DNA of 64,000 nt from Gymnodinialimonas phycosphaerae (GTDB lineage: Bacteria > Pseudomonadota > Alphaproteobacteria > Rhodobacterales > Rhodobacteraceae). Position numbers and translations under genes: made by a program. Below are positions 15,964-23,859 of the stretch, one piece after another. The stretch spans positions 4,120,001-4,184,000 of the forward strand of contig NZ_JAIMBW010000001.1 of the NCBI RefSeq assembly GCF_019195455.1. The letters are read 5' to 3'. The notes under the pieces are model-generated. The model ran no database searches and was not told the origin of the DNA. It saw only the letters and a list, made by a program, of their open reading frames with translations. How positions within the stretch are numbered: position 1 is the first letter of the stretch; the number at the start of each line of letters is the position of its first letter.

Positions 15964-15977
15964 TGAACAAGCGTTCA
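15964..15977. promoter_or_regulatory. Candidate TetR-type operator upstream of the liu operon
   Basis: TGAACAAGCGTTCA: 5-bp inverted arms TGAAC/GTTCA with a 4-bp spacer. It lies 20-33 bp upstream of the isovaleryl-CoA dehydrogenase start. Spaced TGAAC/GTTCA sites are common for TetR-family regulators of acyl-CoA metabolism; this assignment is an inference, since no regulator gene is present in the cluster. Confidence 0.4.
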
Positions 15978-15996
15978 ATTACCGGGAGGGATGGCG

Positions 15997-17157
15997 ATGT
16001 TTCTGGGCTCGATGAACTTTGATCTGGGGGAAGATGTCGCCGCGTTGCGCGACCTGGTGCATGCGTGGGCGCAGGAGCGGGTGAAACCGCTGGCCGCCCA
16101 AACCGACCGCGACAACGCCTTTCCCAACGAGCTGTGGCCCGAGATGGGAGAGCTTGGCCTTCTGGGCATCACGGTGGACGAGGAATATGGCGGCGCGGGG
16201 ATGGGATACCTGGCGCATCTGGTGGCGGTCGAAGAGATCTCTCGCGTGTCGGCCTCCATCGGGTTGTCCTACGGGGCGCATTCCAACCTTTGTGTGAACC
16301 AGATCAAGCTGAACGGCACGGATGAGCAGCGTGCGAAGTACCTCCCGAGGCTGGTCAGTGGCGCGCATGTGGGTGCGCTGGCGATGAGCGAGGCGGGCGC
16401 GGGTTCGGACGTGGTCAGCATGTCTTTGCGGGCCGAAAAGCGGAACGACCGCTATGTGCTGAACGGCACGAAATACTGGATCACCAACGGGCCGGATGCC
16501 GATACGCTGGTGGTCTATGCCAAGACCGACCCGGAGGCCGGGTCCAAGGGGATCACGGCGTTTCTGATCGAGAAGGAGATGCAGGGGTTCAGCACCTCGC
16601 CGCATTTCGACAAGATGGGCATGCGCGGGTCGAACACGGCAGAGCTGGTGTTCGAGGACGTGGAAGTGCCGTTCGAGAATGTCCTCGGCGAAGAAGGACG
16701 CGGCGTGCGCGTGCTGATGTCGGGCCTTGATTACGAGCGCGTCGTGCTGTCGGGGGTAAACATCGGCATCATGGCGGGCTGCCTGGACGAGGTGATGCCC
16801 TACCTGAAAGAGCGCAAGCAATTCGGCAAGCCGATCGGGGATTTCCAGCTTATGCAGGGCAAGATCGCGGATATGTACACGTCGATGAACTCGGCCCGCG
16901 CCTATGCCTATGAGGTCGCCAAGGCCTGCGACCGGGGGCAGGTCACGAGGCAGGACGCGGCGGCTTGCGTGCTATATGCTTCGGAAGGGGGGATGAAGGT
17001 CGCCCATCAGGCCGTGCAGGCGATGGGCGGGGCGGGGTTCATGAACGACTCGGCGGTCAGCCGCATGTTCCGCGACGCCAAGCTGATGGAGATCGGGGCG
17101 GGCACGTCCGAGATCCGGCGCATGCTGGTCGGCCGCGAGTTGATGGGAATGATGTGA
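15997..17157 (+). CDS. liuA: Isovaleryl-CoA dehydrogenase
   Basis: 386 aa acyl-CoA dehydrogenase. Family motifs are AMSEAGAGSDVVSMSLRAE (FAD/substrate loop), KYWITNGPDADTLVVYAK, and the C-terminal AVQAMGGAGFMNDSAVSRMFRDAKLMEIGAGTSEIRRML. The catalytic base lies in GLDYERVVLSG, the position characteristic of isovaleryl-CoA dehydrogenases rather than the C-terminal Glu of short-chain enzymes. It converts isovaleryl-CoA to 3-methylcrotonyl-CoA, feeding the carboxylase encoded downstream. The ATG at 15997 is preferred over 15991 because GGGAGGG ends directly before 15991, leaving a proper spacer only for the second ATG. Confidence 0.92.
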   Translation: MFLGSMNFDLGEDVAALRDLVHAWAQERVKPLAAQTDRDNAFPNELWPEMGELGLLGITVDEEYGGAGMGYLAHLVAVEEISRVSASIGLSYGAHSNLCVNQIKLNGTDEQRAKYLPRLVSGAHVGALAMSEAGAGSDVVSMSLRAEKRNDRYVLNGTKYWITNGPDADTLVVYAKTDPEAGSKGITAFLIEKEMQGFSTSPHFDKMGMRGSNTAELVFEDVEVPFENVLGEEGRGVRVLMSGLDYERVVLSGVNIGIMAGCLDEVMPYLKERKQFGKPIGDFQLMQGKIADMYTSMNSARAYAYEVAKACDRGQVTRQDAAACVLYASEGGMKVAHQAVQAMGGAGFMNDSAVSRMFRDAKLMEIGAGTSEIRRMLVGRELMGMM

Positions 17158-17162
17158 GATTT

Positions 17163-17210
17163 GGCGGGTGTGGGGATTTGAGTTTTTTGAGCAAGATGAA
17201 AGGGGAAGCG
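17163..17210 (+). repeat. Dispersed repeat family 2, copy 2
   Basis: A diverged copy of the repeat at 9242 and 20301: GGCGGGTG-TGGGGATTTGAG, then a T-rich stretch, GCAAGATGAAAGGGGAAGCG. It begins 6 bp after the liuA stop codon and ends 38 bp before the next gene. The plus-strand orientation follows the operon. Confidence 0.7.
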
Positions 17211-17248
17211 TCGGCGCGCTTGTGTGAGGGCCGCGCGGGGGCCTGGGC

Positions 17249-17551
17249 ATGATGCGCCAGATCGCCTTGCCGTTGGCCTTGATCCTGACGCTGGCGGGCG
17301 TGGTCGGGCTGTACCTGGGCGTGGCCTCGGCACCCTTGAGCGAAAGCGAGATCATCGAGCGTCACGCAGCGGACTACGTGGCGCAGACGGGCCGCGCGCG
17401 GACAGATTGCTACGCGGTGCCTGCGGGTGTGGAGGGGGTGCGGATGATCGTGATTTGCGAGGCGGAAGGATCCGAGGCCTGGTTCGTGGCCGTCGACGAC
17501 CGCGGCGAGCCGGTCGATGCGGCGGTTTTGTTCGAGGAGGGGACGACATGA
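17249..17551 (+). CDS. Small membrane-anchored protein of unknown function
   Basis: 100 aa. N-terminal TM or signal-anchor segment (about 4-25, IALPLALILTLAGVVGLYLGV). The remainder is a small soluble domain with two cysteines (DCYAVPAG and VICEAEG) and an acidic C-terminus. The arrangement ARTDCYAVPAGVEGVRMIVICEAEG...WFVAVDDRG suggests a compact beta-domain with one disulfide, likely periplasmic. No family recognised. It overlaps the next gene by 4 bp (ATGA) and sits between liuA and liuB. Confidence 0.65.
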   Translation: MMRQIALPLALILTLAGVVGLYLGVASAPLSESEIIERHAADYVAQTGRARTDCYAVPAGVEGVRMIVICEAEGSEAWFVAVDDRGEPVDAAVLFEEGTT

Positions 17552-18102
17552 GGGCGCTGGCGCTGATCCTGACGCTGCTGGCAGGCCCTCTGGCGGCGCA
17601 AAGCTGGGGCGACGGTGCGCCGGATACGCCGCGTTTCGAGGTGTGCCTGCCCGAGCAGATGGCCGCCTTCGAGCAGGCCTTGCAGACGCCCGGCTATGGG
17701 GCGGATTGGGCGGTGGGCTCGATCAATGTCCATTGGGTGCAGCATTGCGGCTATCTGGCGATGGGGATCTGCCAGGTCTCGGACAACTCGCTGATCTGCC
17801 AGCGCCGCCTGCGCGCCGCGTTCGAGGCGCGTGCGGCGCAGATGCGGGCGCTGTTGTCCGCGCCGGACGGGGTCGAGGGGCCGCTGGCGCCCTTGTACGC
17901 AAGGGTTCACACGCTGGCCCATGGGACGAATGCGGGGGATGATTGCGCCGGGTGGGATTATCGACGCGGTCTTTGGTGCGACAGTTTTCAGGCGGCGCTG
18001 AAGTTCGAAGAGGCGGTATGGGCCTGGCAGTTGGCGCGGCTGATGGGGGTCATGGGGCCGCTGGATTGGGACGCGTTGGCGGATTTGGGGGATGCGCGAT
18101 GA
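17548..18102 (+). CDS. Secreted cysteine-rich protein of unknown function, paralogue A
   Basis: 184 aa. Signal peptide about 1-18 (MRALALILTLLAGPLAAQ). The mature domain has seven cysteines or so, in blocks HCGYLAMGICQVSDNSLICQRRL and DDCAGWDYRRGLWCDSF followed by EEAVWAWQLARLMG. The next gene encodes a diverged protein with the same block order, so the two look like a tandem duplication. The start ATG at 17548 overlaps the stop of the upstream gene; its own stop overlaps the following start (ATGA at 18099). No enzymatic motif is visible. A periplasmic accessory role is possible. Confidence 0.7.
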   Translation: MRALALILTLLAGPLAAQSWGDGAPDTPRFEVCLPEQMAAFEQALQTPGYGADWAVGSINVHWVQHCGYLAMGICQVSDNSLICQRRLRAAFEARAAQMRALLSAPDGVEGPLAPLYARVHTLAHGTNAGDDCAGWDYRRGLWCDSFQAALKFEEAVWAWQLARLMGVMGPLDWDALADLGDAR

Positions 18103-18158
18103 TTTGCGCACCGATGATTTGCGCACCGATGATTTGCGCACAGGGGATTTGCGCACGG
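18099..18158 (+). repeat. 15-bp tandem repeat inside a start region, four copies
   Basis: Units at 18099-18113, 18114-18128, 18129-18143 and 18144-18158 (ATGATTTGCGCACCG and variants). Units one and two are identical; the third differs at the last codon and the fourth at both ends. The period is a multiple of three, so copy-number change keeps the frame, and every one of the first three units carries an ATG. Confidence 0.9.
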
Positions 18159-18698
18159 GGGATCCTGGGCGTTGTGATGGCGGCTTTTGCGGCGGGCGGG
18201 GCCGTGGCGCAGGACGGGCCGCGCCCGGCGGCGATTGCCAGCGGGATCGCGCAGGAATGCCTGCGCCTGAGCGATGCCGCGATCGAGCAGTCCCTGGCCG
18301 ACGATCTGGCGGAGGCGGATCAGGCGGTGCTTGTGGAGACCTTCGAGCAGGCCACGTTCGAGTGCCTCGGCCTGTCGATGGAGATCTGCGAATGGCAGGA
18401 GGCGGGCGTGGCGTGTCTGGGCGATCTGGCCGCATGGGTGCGGACGCATCGCGCCGCGATCGTGGCGCGTCTGGCGGACGTCACCTTATCCGAGCCCGCT
18501 GCCCTGGCACGGGCCGGGGCAGAGGCTGACACGACGACATGCGATCATATGAGTGACGCGGAGCGGGAGCGCTATTGCGAGATCGTGTCCGAGGGCGTCG
18601 CATTGGAAGATGCCTACGGGGCGTGGCGCATGGCGCGCCGGGAGGGGGCGGTCGATCTGGTCGGCCATGACCCGATTGATCTGGAGAGACTGCAATGA
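18099..18698 (+). CDS. Secreted cysteine-containing protein, paralogue B, with repeated N-terminus
   Basis: 199 aa. The N-terminal 20 residues are a degenerate five-residue repeat ([20 protein letters not shown]) followed by a hydrophobic signal segment [18 protein letters not shown]. Three in-frame ATGs (18099, 18114, 18129) are possible starts; the first overlaps the previous stop. The mature part shares the cysteine-block layout of the preceding protein: [19 protein letters not shown] and [19 protein letters not shown] followed by [17 protein letters not shown]. The stop overlaps the carboxylase start (ATGA at 18695). Function unknown. Confidence 0.65.
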   Translation: MICAPMICAPMICAQGICARGILGVVMAAFAAGGAVAQDGPRPAAIASGIAQECLRLSDAAIEQSLADDLAEADQAVLVETFEQATFECLGLSMEICEWQEAGVACLGDLAAWVRTHRAAIVARLADVTLSEPAALARAGAEADTTTCDHMSDAERERYCEIVSEGVALEDAYGAWRMARREGAVDLVGHDPIDLERLQ

Positions 18699-20299
18699 AG
18701 TTGAAATCCTCCTTTGTGGCGGGGTCCGAGGACGCCCGCGCCAACCGTGACGCGCATCTGGACGCCTTGCGTGTCGTCCGGGAGGCGGCGGATCTGGCGG
18801 CGGCGGGCGGCGGGGCGCGGTCGCGGGAGCGGCACCTGTCACGGGGCAAGATGCTGCCGCGCGAGCGGGTGGCGAACTTGCTGGACGCGGGGTCTCCGTT
18901 TCTGGAGGTGGGCGCACTGGCGGGCCATGGCCTGTACGATGGCGCAGCACCCTGTGGCGGCGTCATCGCCGGTGTCGGCCGGGTCATGGGCCGCGATGTC
19001 ATGGTCGTTTGCAATGATGCGACGGTGAAGGGCGGGACGTATTACCCGATTACGGTGAAGAAGCATTTGCGCGCCCAGGAAATCGCCGAGGAATGCAGGC
19101 TGCCCTGTATCTATCTGGTGGACTCGGGCGGTGCGAACCTTCCGAACCAGGACGAGGTGTTCCCGGATCGGGACCACTTCGGGCGGATTTTCTACAATCA
19201 GGCGCAGATGTCCGCCAAGGGCATCGCGCAGATCGCGGTGGTGATGGGCTCGTGCACGGCGGGCGGGGCCTATGTGCCTGCGATGGCAGACGTGAGCATC
19301 ATCGTGAAGGAGCAGGGGACGATCTTTCTGGCCGGCCCGCCCTTGGTGAAAGCGGCAACCGGAGAGGTCGTGACGGCCGAGGATCTGGGCGGCGGAGAGG
19401 TGCACACGCGTTTGTCGGGTGTGGCCGATTACCTGGCCGAAGATGACGCACACGCGCTGGCGCTTGCACGGCGCGCGGTGGGATCATTGGATGGGTTCAG
19501 TGAGCGGTATGGCGTGACGTTGGGCGGGCGTCCCCCGGCCTATGACCCGGAGGAATTACTGGGCGTGGTGCCTGCGGCCTTGACCACGCCCTACGATATC
19601 CGCGAGCTCATCGCCCGTGTGGTGGACGACAGCTATTTCGACGAGTTCAAGGCGCGGTTCGGCGAGACGATCGTCTGCGGCTTTGCCGAGGTCATGGGCC
19701 TGCCGGTGGGCATCATCGCCAACAATGGCGTGTTGTTCTCTGAGGCGGCTCAGAAGGCGGCGCATTTCGTGGAGCTGTGCGCCTCGCGCAGGATCCCGTT
19801 GGTTTTCTTGCAGAATATCACCGGCTTCATGGTGGGCCGGAAGTACGAGAACGAAGGCATTGCCCGTCACGGGGCCAAGATGGTGACGGCGGTGGCCACC
19901 ACGGCGGTGCCGAAGGTGACGATGCTGGTGGGCGGATCGTTCGGGGCCGGGAACTATGGCATGGCGGGGCGGGCCTATTCGCCGCGCTTCCTGTGGTCAT
20001 GGCCCAGTTCGCGGATTTCCGTGATGGGCGGCGCGCAGGCGGCGGGGGTTCTGGCGACCGTGAAGCGCGACGCGATGGAGAAGCGCGGAGAGGCGTGGTC
20101 GGCGGAGGACGAGGCAGAGTTCAAACGGCCCACGGTGGAGATGTTCGAAGAGCAATCGCATCCGTTGTACGCGAGCGCGCGGCTTTGGGATGACGGGGTC
20201 GTGGATCCAAGGAAATCGCGCGAAGTGTTGGGGCTGAGCCTGGCGGCGGCGTTGAATGCGCCGATCGAGGAAACGCGCTTCGGTGTCTTCCGGATGTGA
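18695..20299 (+). CDS. liuB: Methylcrotonyl-CoA carboxylase beta (carboxyltransferase) subunit
   Basis: 534 aa with N- and C-terminal crotonase-like carboxyltransferase domains. Landmarks are [76 protein letters not shown] and [23 protein letters not shown]. It transfers carboxyl from biotin to 3-methylcrotonyl-CoA, giving 3-methylglutaconyl-CoA. The fixed context with isovaleryl-CoA dehydrogenase and HMG-CoA lyase separates it from propionyl-CoA carboxylase. It pairs with the biotin subunit at 21076; two small genes intervene. Confidence 0.95.
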   Translation: MKLKSSFVAGSEDARANRDAHLDALRVVREAADLAAAGGGARSRERHLSRGKMLPRERVANLLDAGSPFLEVGALAGHGLYDGAAPCGGVIAGVGRVMGRDVMVVCNDATVKGGTYYPITVKKHLRAQEIAEECRLPCIYLVDSGGANLPNQDEVFPDRDHFGRIFYNQAQMSAKGIAQIAVVMGSCTAGGAYVPAMADVSIIVKEQGTIFLAGPPLVKAATGEVVTAEDLGGGEVHTRLSGVADYLAEDDAHALALARRAVGSLDGFSERYGVTLGGRPPAYDPEELLGVVPAALTTPYDIRELIARVVDDSYFDEFKARFGETIVCGFAEVMGLPVGIIANNGVLFSEAAQKAAHFVELCASRRIPLVFLQNITGFMVGRKYENEGIARHGAKMVTAVATTAVPKVTMLVGGSFGAGNYGMAGRAYSPRFLWSWPSSRISVMGGAQAAGVLATVKRDAMEKRGEAWSAEDEAEFKRPTVEMFEEQSHPLYASARLWDDGVVDPRKSREVLGLSLAAALNAPIEETRFGVFRM

Positions 20300-20300
20300 T

Positions 20301-20350
20301 GGGGGCGGATGTGGGAATGAGTTGTATTGGGCAAGATGAAGGGGGAGGCG
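20301..20350 (+). repeat. Dispersed repeat family 2, copy 3
   Basis: GGGGGCGGATGTGGGAATGA, then GTTGTATTGGGCAAGATGAA and GGGGGAGGCG. It begins two bases after the liuB stop (20299), and its GGGGGAGG end serves as the likely ribosome site of the GTG-started ASCH gene at 20353. It is closely similar to the copy at 9242. Confidence 0.75.
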
Positions 20351-20352
20351 GC

Positions 20353-20793
20353 GTGACCCTTGAAGCGGTGAGAGAGAGGTATCCGGACGCGCAGACCTAT
20401 ATCTTCGGGGACAGCGCGCAATTGTCAGCAGCGTTGCTGGCACTGGTGCGGGCGGGGAAGAAGCGGGCGACCTGCCTGTCAATGGCCGAGGTCGCGGGCG
20501 GGGAGGTGGTGCCGCAGATCGGACGGTGTGACATCGCCACAACCTTCGACGGGTGGCCCGCGCTGGTGAACCGGACCATGGAGCTTCGGCTGGTGCGGTT
20601 CTGCGACATGACGGAAGAGATGGCGCTGGCCGAGGGCGAGGATGAGGATCTGGCCGGGTGGAAAGCTGGCCATGAGCGGTATTACCGGCGGCTGGGGATC
20701 TTCGAGCCGCAGATGGAATTGATCTGGGAGCGGTTCGAGGTGGTCGAGGATTTGGGGGCGGTTGATCGTGATGACCAAGACGCAGCGCCGTGA
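20353..20793 (+). CDS. ASCH domain protein
   Basis: 146 aa. The ASCH fold is shown by the VRAGKKRATCLSMAEVAGGEVVPQIGRCDIAT segment (about 34-67): a Gly-Lys-Lys-x-x-Thr motif followed by a strand-rich barrel, then FCDMTEEMALAEGEDEDLAGWKAGHERYY. ASCH proteins bind RNA or hydrolyse modified nucleosides (YqfB acts on N4-acetylcytidine); which applies here is unknown. GTG at 20353 is chosen: GGGGGAGG lies just upstream and the ATG at 20296 falls in the dispersed repeat. It overlaps the next small gene. No evident link to leucine catabolism. Confidence 0.8.
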   Translation: MTLEAVRERYPDAQTYIFGDSAQLSAALLALVRAGKKRATCLSMAEVAGGEVVPQIGRCDIATTFDGWPALVNRTMELRLVRFCDMTEEMALAEGEDEDLAGWKAGHERYYRRLGIFEPQMELIWERFEVVEDLGAVDRDDQDAAP

Positions 20794-21076
20794 CAGGTTT
20801 TTCACGCGCATTCAGCATGCCAGCCCCCTTGATGGGGGACGGACGTTGATCATCGTCGATGGGGACCCGGGCCGCATCGAGGTTGGGGACAGCGCCGCTT
20901 TTGGGGAACTGACCTGTCCCCGGGGAATGCCACCCCCTAAGGCGCGGGTGATCCGACGCGTCGGGTGCCTTGATCGCCCCCTGTCATGGGGGCTTGAGGT
21001 GGATGGCGAGATTGATGAATTCATAGGGGCGAACATCGGTGCAAGCCTGATGATTACGCCAAGCGAGATGTTGTGA
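20771..21076 (+). CDS. Small beta-rich protein of unknown function
   Basis: 101 aa from the ATG at 20771 (a TTG at 20762 is also in frame). Short strands separated by glycines (GGRTLIIVDGDPGRIEVGDSAAFG, ITPSEML) suggest a small beta-barrel. It overlaps the ASCH gene by 23 bp and the carboxylase alpha gene by 1 bp (TGATG), so translation is coupled. No family recognised. Its lodging between the carboxylase subunit genes suggests cotranscription but not necessarily a catabolic role. Confidence 0.55.
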   Translation: MTKTQRRDRFFTRIQHASPLDGGRTLIIVDGDPGRIEVGDSAAFGELTCPRGMPPPKARVIRRVGCLDRPLSWGLEVDGEIDEFIGANIGASLMITPSEML

Positions 21077-23001
21077 TGTTTAAGAAGATTCTGATCGCAA
21101 ACCGCGGCGAGATTGCGTGTCGGGTGATCGACACGGCGCGCGCGATGGGTGTGCGGACGGTGGCGGTCTACTCGGACGCCGACGCGGGCGCGCGCCATGT
21201 GGAGATGGCGGATGAGGCGGTGTGGATCGGCGGCCCCGCCCCCAAGGACAGCTACCTGCGCGGCGATGTGATCATCGCGGCGGCATTGGAGAAGGGCGCG
21301 GAAGCGGTTCATCCGGGCTATGGGTTCCTGAGTGAAAACCCCGAGTTCGTTGAGGCTGTGGAGGCGGCGGGACTGGTGTTCATCGGACCAAGCGCGGCGG
21401 CGATCCGGGCGATGGGCTTGAAGGACGCGGCCAAGGCCCTGATGGAAGAGGCGGGCGTGCCCGTGGTGCCGGGCTACCACGGCGCGGCGCAGGATGATCT
21501 GGCCGCGCGCGCCGAAGAGGTCGGCTACCCGGTGTTGATCAAGGCCGTGGCAGGGGGCGGCGGCAAGGGGATGCGCCGCGTGGATTCTGCGGCAGGGTTT
21601 GCCGAGGCACTGGCCAGCGCCCGGGGCGAGGCCGCAACGGCGTTCGGCAATGACGCGGTCTTGGTGGAGAAATACGTCGCTACCCCTCGGCATATCGAGG
21701 TGCAGGTTTTTGGCGATGGCGAGAGGGCGGTGCATCTGTTCGAGCGCGATTGCTCCCTTCAACGGCGCCACCAGAAGGTGATCGAGGAAGCCCCGGCGCC
21801 GGGCATGACGCCCGAGATGCGCGCCGCCATGGGGCAGGCCGCCGTGCGCGCGGCGGAGGCGATTGGCTACAAGGGCGCGGGCACGGTCGAGTTCATTGTG
21901 GATGCCAGCGAAGGCCTGCGCGCCGACCGGTTCTACTTCATGGAGATGAACACGCGTTTGCAGGTGGAGCATCCGGTGACGGAGGCGATCACGGGGATCG
22001 ACCTGGTTGAATGGCAGTTGCGGGTGGCCAGCGGAGAGGCGCTGCCCTGCGCACAGGAGGATCTGTCCATCGACGGCCATGCGTTCGAGGCGCGCTTGTA
22101 TGCGGAGGACGTCCCTAAGGGCTTCCTTCCGGCCACGGGAACCGTGGCCCATCTGGCGTTTCCCGATGATGCGCGCGCCGATACGGGGGTGCGGCTGGGT
22201 GATGAGATCAGCCACTGGTATGATCCGATGATTGCCAAGCTGATCGTTCACGGCCCCACGCGCGCGATCGCGTTGGCCCGGTTGGATCAGGCGTTGTCGG
22301 GTACTCAGGTGGCGGGCTCTGTCACGAACCTCGCGTTCTTGCGGGCCTTGGCGCGCCATGAGGGCTTCGGGCGGGGAGAGGTCGATACGGGCCTGATCGA
22401 CCGGGAGGTCGAGGCCCTGTCGCGTAGCCCGGCCCCCTGCACGCGCTGCCGCGCGGTCGCGGCGGCGGCGATGAGCATGGACGGCGCAGAGGCGGAAGGG
22501 TTCAGCCTTTGGGCGCCGTTGGAACGCTCGGTCACACTGGGCCATGGCGATGGGGTCGAGGTGCTGAAAGTGTCCGTGGATGGCCCCGGCACGGCCGTGG
22601 TGCGCGGTGAAGACGGGACCCATGAGGTCACGTTGCGGCGCGGAGGTTGGGCCGTCGATGGCACACCGGTTTCGGCCGAGGTTGTCAGACATTCTGCGGG
22701 CGTGTCGGTGTTCTGGGGCAACAACTACCATTTCACCCTGCCCGATCCGCTTGATGTGGCCGTGGGGCCGGGGGCTTTGGCGGGCCGGATCGAAGCGCCG
22801 ATGCCGGGGCTGGTGAAAGCAGTCTTCGTGGAAGTCGGCGCCGAGGTGCACGCCGGGGATCGCTTGGCAATCCTAGAGGCGATGAAGATGGAGCATGTGT
22901 TGACCGCAGGGCGCGATGGTGTGGTGGCGGAGGTCCTGGCGGTGGCAGGCGCACAGGTGGATGCGGGGGCGACGCTGATCGTGCTGGAGGACGAGGGATG
23001 A
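21076..23001 (+). CDS. liuD: Methylcrotonyl-CoA carboxylase alpha (biotin) subunit
   Basis: 641 aa. Domains in order: biotin carboxylase N-terminal (MFKKILIANRGEIACRV), ATP-grasp with glycine-rich loop KAVAGGGGKGMRRV and ERDCSLQRRHQKVIEEAPAP, the EMNTRLQVEHPVTE catalytic region, biotin carboxylase C-terminal, and biotinyl domain with EAMKMEH (biotinylated K604). Biotin is carboxylated with bicarbonate and ATP and passed to LiuB. The ATG at 21076 is used; the GTG one codon earlier overlaps the upstream stop. Biotinylation would be done by BirA encoded at 52652. Palindrome array 4 follows the stop by 10 bp. Confidence 0.95.
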   Translation: MFKKILIANRGEIACRVIDTARAMGVRTVAVYSDADAGARHVEMADEAVWIGGPAPKDSYLRGDVIIAAALEKGAEAVHPGYGFLSENPEFVEAVEAAGLVFIGPSAAAIRAMGLKDAAKALMEEAGVPVVPGYHGAAQDDLAARAEEVGYPVLIKAVAGGGGKGMRRVDSAAGFAEALASARGEAATAFGNDAVLVEKYVATPRHIEVQVFGDGERAVHLFERDCSLQRRHQKVIEEAPAPGMTPEMRAAMGQAAVRAAEAIGYKGAGTVEFIVDASEGLRADRFYFMEMNTRLQVEHPVTEAITGIDLVEWQLRVASGEALPCAQEDLSIDGHAFEARLYAEDVPKGFLPATGTVAHLAFPDDARADTGVRLGDEISHWYDPMIAKLIVHGPTRAIALARLDQALSGTQVAGSVTNLAFLRALARHEGFGRGEVDTGLIDREVEALSRSPAPCTRCRAVAAAAMSMDGAEAEGFSLWAPLERSVTLGHGDGVEVLKVSVDGPGTAVVRGEDGTHEVTLRRGGWAVDGTPVSAEVVRHSAGVSVFWGNNYHFTLPDPLDVAVGPGALAGRIEAPMPGLVKAVFVEVGAEVHAGDRLAILEAMKMEHVLTAGRDGVVAEVLAVAGAQVDAGATLIVLEDEG

Positions 23002-23010
23002 GCGGGGGAA

Positions 23011-23114
23011 CAGACTTTTGCAAAAGTCTGGGCAAACCTTTGCAAAGGTTTGCGGGCGCGCCGGGGCGCGCGCAGAGCCTTGCAAGGCTCTGTCAAATTC
23101 CTTGCAAGGAATTT
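23011..23114. repeat. TTGCAA palindrome array 4 (four elements, one wide spacer)
   Basis: Perfect palindromes at 23011-23030, 23032-23053, 23073-23092 and 23095-23114 (20, 22, 20 and 20 nt). Centres are 22, 40 and 22 bp apart; the wide gap holds a GC-rich run (GGGCGCGCCGGGGCGCGC). The third element is the invariant CAGAGCCTTGCAAGGCTCTG; the first has the AGACTTTTG arm. It lies between liuD and the GST gene within the liu operon. Confidence 0.95.
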
Positions 23115-23137
23115 TCTTCAAGCGTGGGGGCAGCGCC

Positions 23138-23797
23138 GTGATCCGTCTACATCATGTGCCGTGGGGACGGTCGTTCCGGGTCCTGTGGCTGCTGCAGGAG
23201 ATGGGGATCACCCCAGAGGTCCTGCGCTATCAGATCGGCAGTCGGGGCATGCGAGCGCCCGAATTCCTGGAGCGGTCCCCCGCCGGTCGGATCCCGGCTT
23301 TGGAGATTGACGGGATCACCGTTTTCGAGTCCGCTGCGATCCTTCAGTACCTCTGCGAAAGCCGTCCCGCGTTCGGCTTTGGCCGCCCTCCGGGCCACCC
23401 GGACCGGGTCGCCTACCTGGAAGCCATGGGGTTTGCAGAAACGATGGCCTCGCTGATCGAACAGCTCAACCTGAACCACCTGTTCCTGCGCCCGCCTGCC
23501 AAGCCCTCGGCCACGGTCATCAAGCTGAACACGCTGCGTCTGGCGGACACATTGCGCGCCTTGGATGGGATGATCGCGGACGAATATATTCTGCCGTCGG
23601 GCTTTTCGGCGGCGGATGCGATGATGGGGTTCAACCTGTTCGCCGCGCCCTTCTACGTGCGCCTCGACTCCTGGCCGAAGCTGCAGGCCTATTGGGCGCG
23701 GTTGCAAGCGCGCCCGGCGTTTCAGGCCGCCGCCGCGATCGAGGGGCCGCAAGTGTTTTATGCCCGTGATTTCTATGAGGTGCCGACCGATGCGTAG
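23138..23797 (+). CDS. Glutathione S-transferase family protein
   Basis: 219 aa from a GTG. N-terminal thioredoxin-like domain: HHVPWGRSFRVLWLLQEMG (1-20 region), SPAGRIPALEIDG with the cis-Pro, and the ES pair of VFESAAILQYL that binds the gamma-Glu of glutathione. C-terminal helical domain: FSAADAMMGFNLFAAPFY. No clear Ser/Tyr catalytic residue can be assigned. GTG at 23138 is chosen because the in-frame ATG at 23018 lies inside palindrome array 4. Detoxification of reactive intermediates of the pathway is possible (inference). Confidence 0.85.
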   Translation: MIRLHHVPWGRSFRVLWLLQEMGITPEVLRYQIGSRGMRAPEFLERSPAGRIPALEIDGITVFESAAILQYLCESRPAFGFGRPPGHPDRVAYLEAMGFAETMASLIEQLNLNHLFLRPPAKPSATVIKLNTLRLADTLRALDGMIADEYILPSGFSAADAMMGFNLFAAPFYVRLDSWPKLQAYWARLQARPAFQAAAAIEGPQVFYARDFYEVPTDA

Positions 23798-23859
23798 GGA
23801 TGTGTGGCTGGTGGCAGGATTGCATTTTCAGGGAACAAAGAGGGCAGGGGGGCGCGACG

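Noticed and set aside
20812..22851. 679-codon minus-strand open frame
   Set aside because: Lies antisense to the carboxylase biotin subunit; no domain and His/Arg-rich composition.
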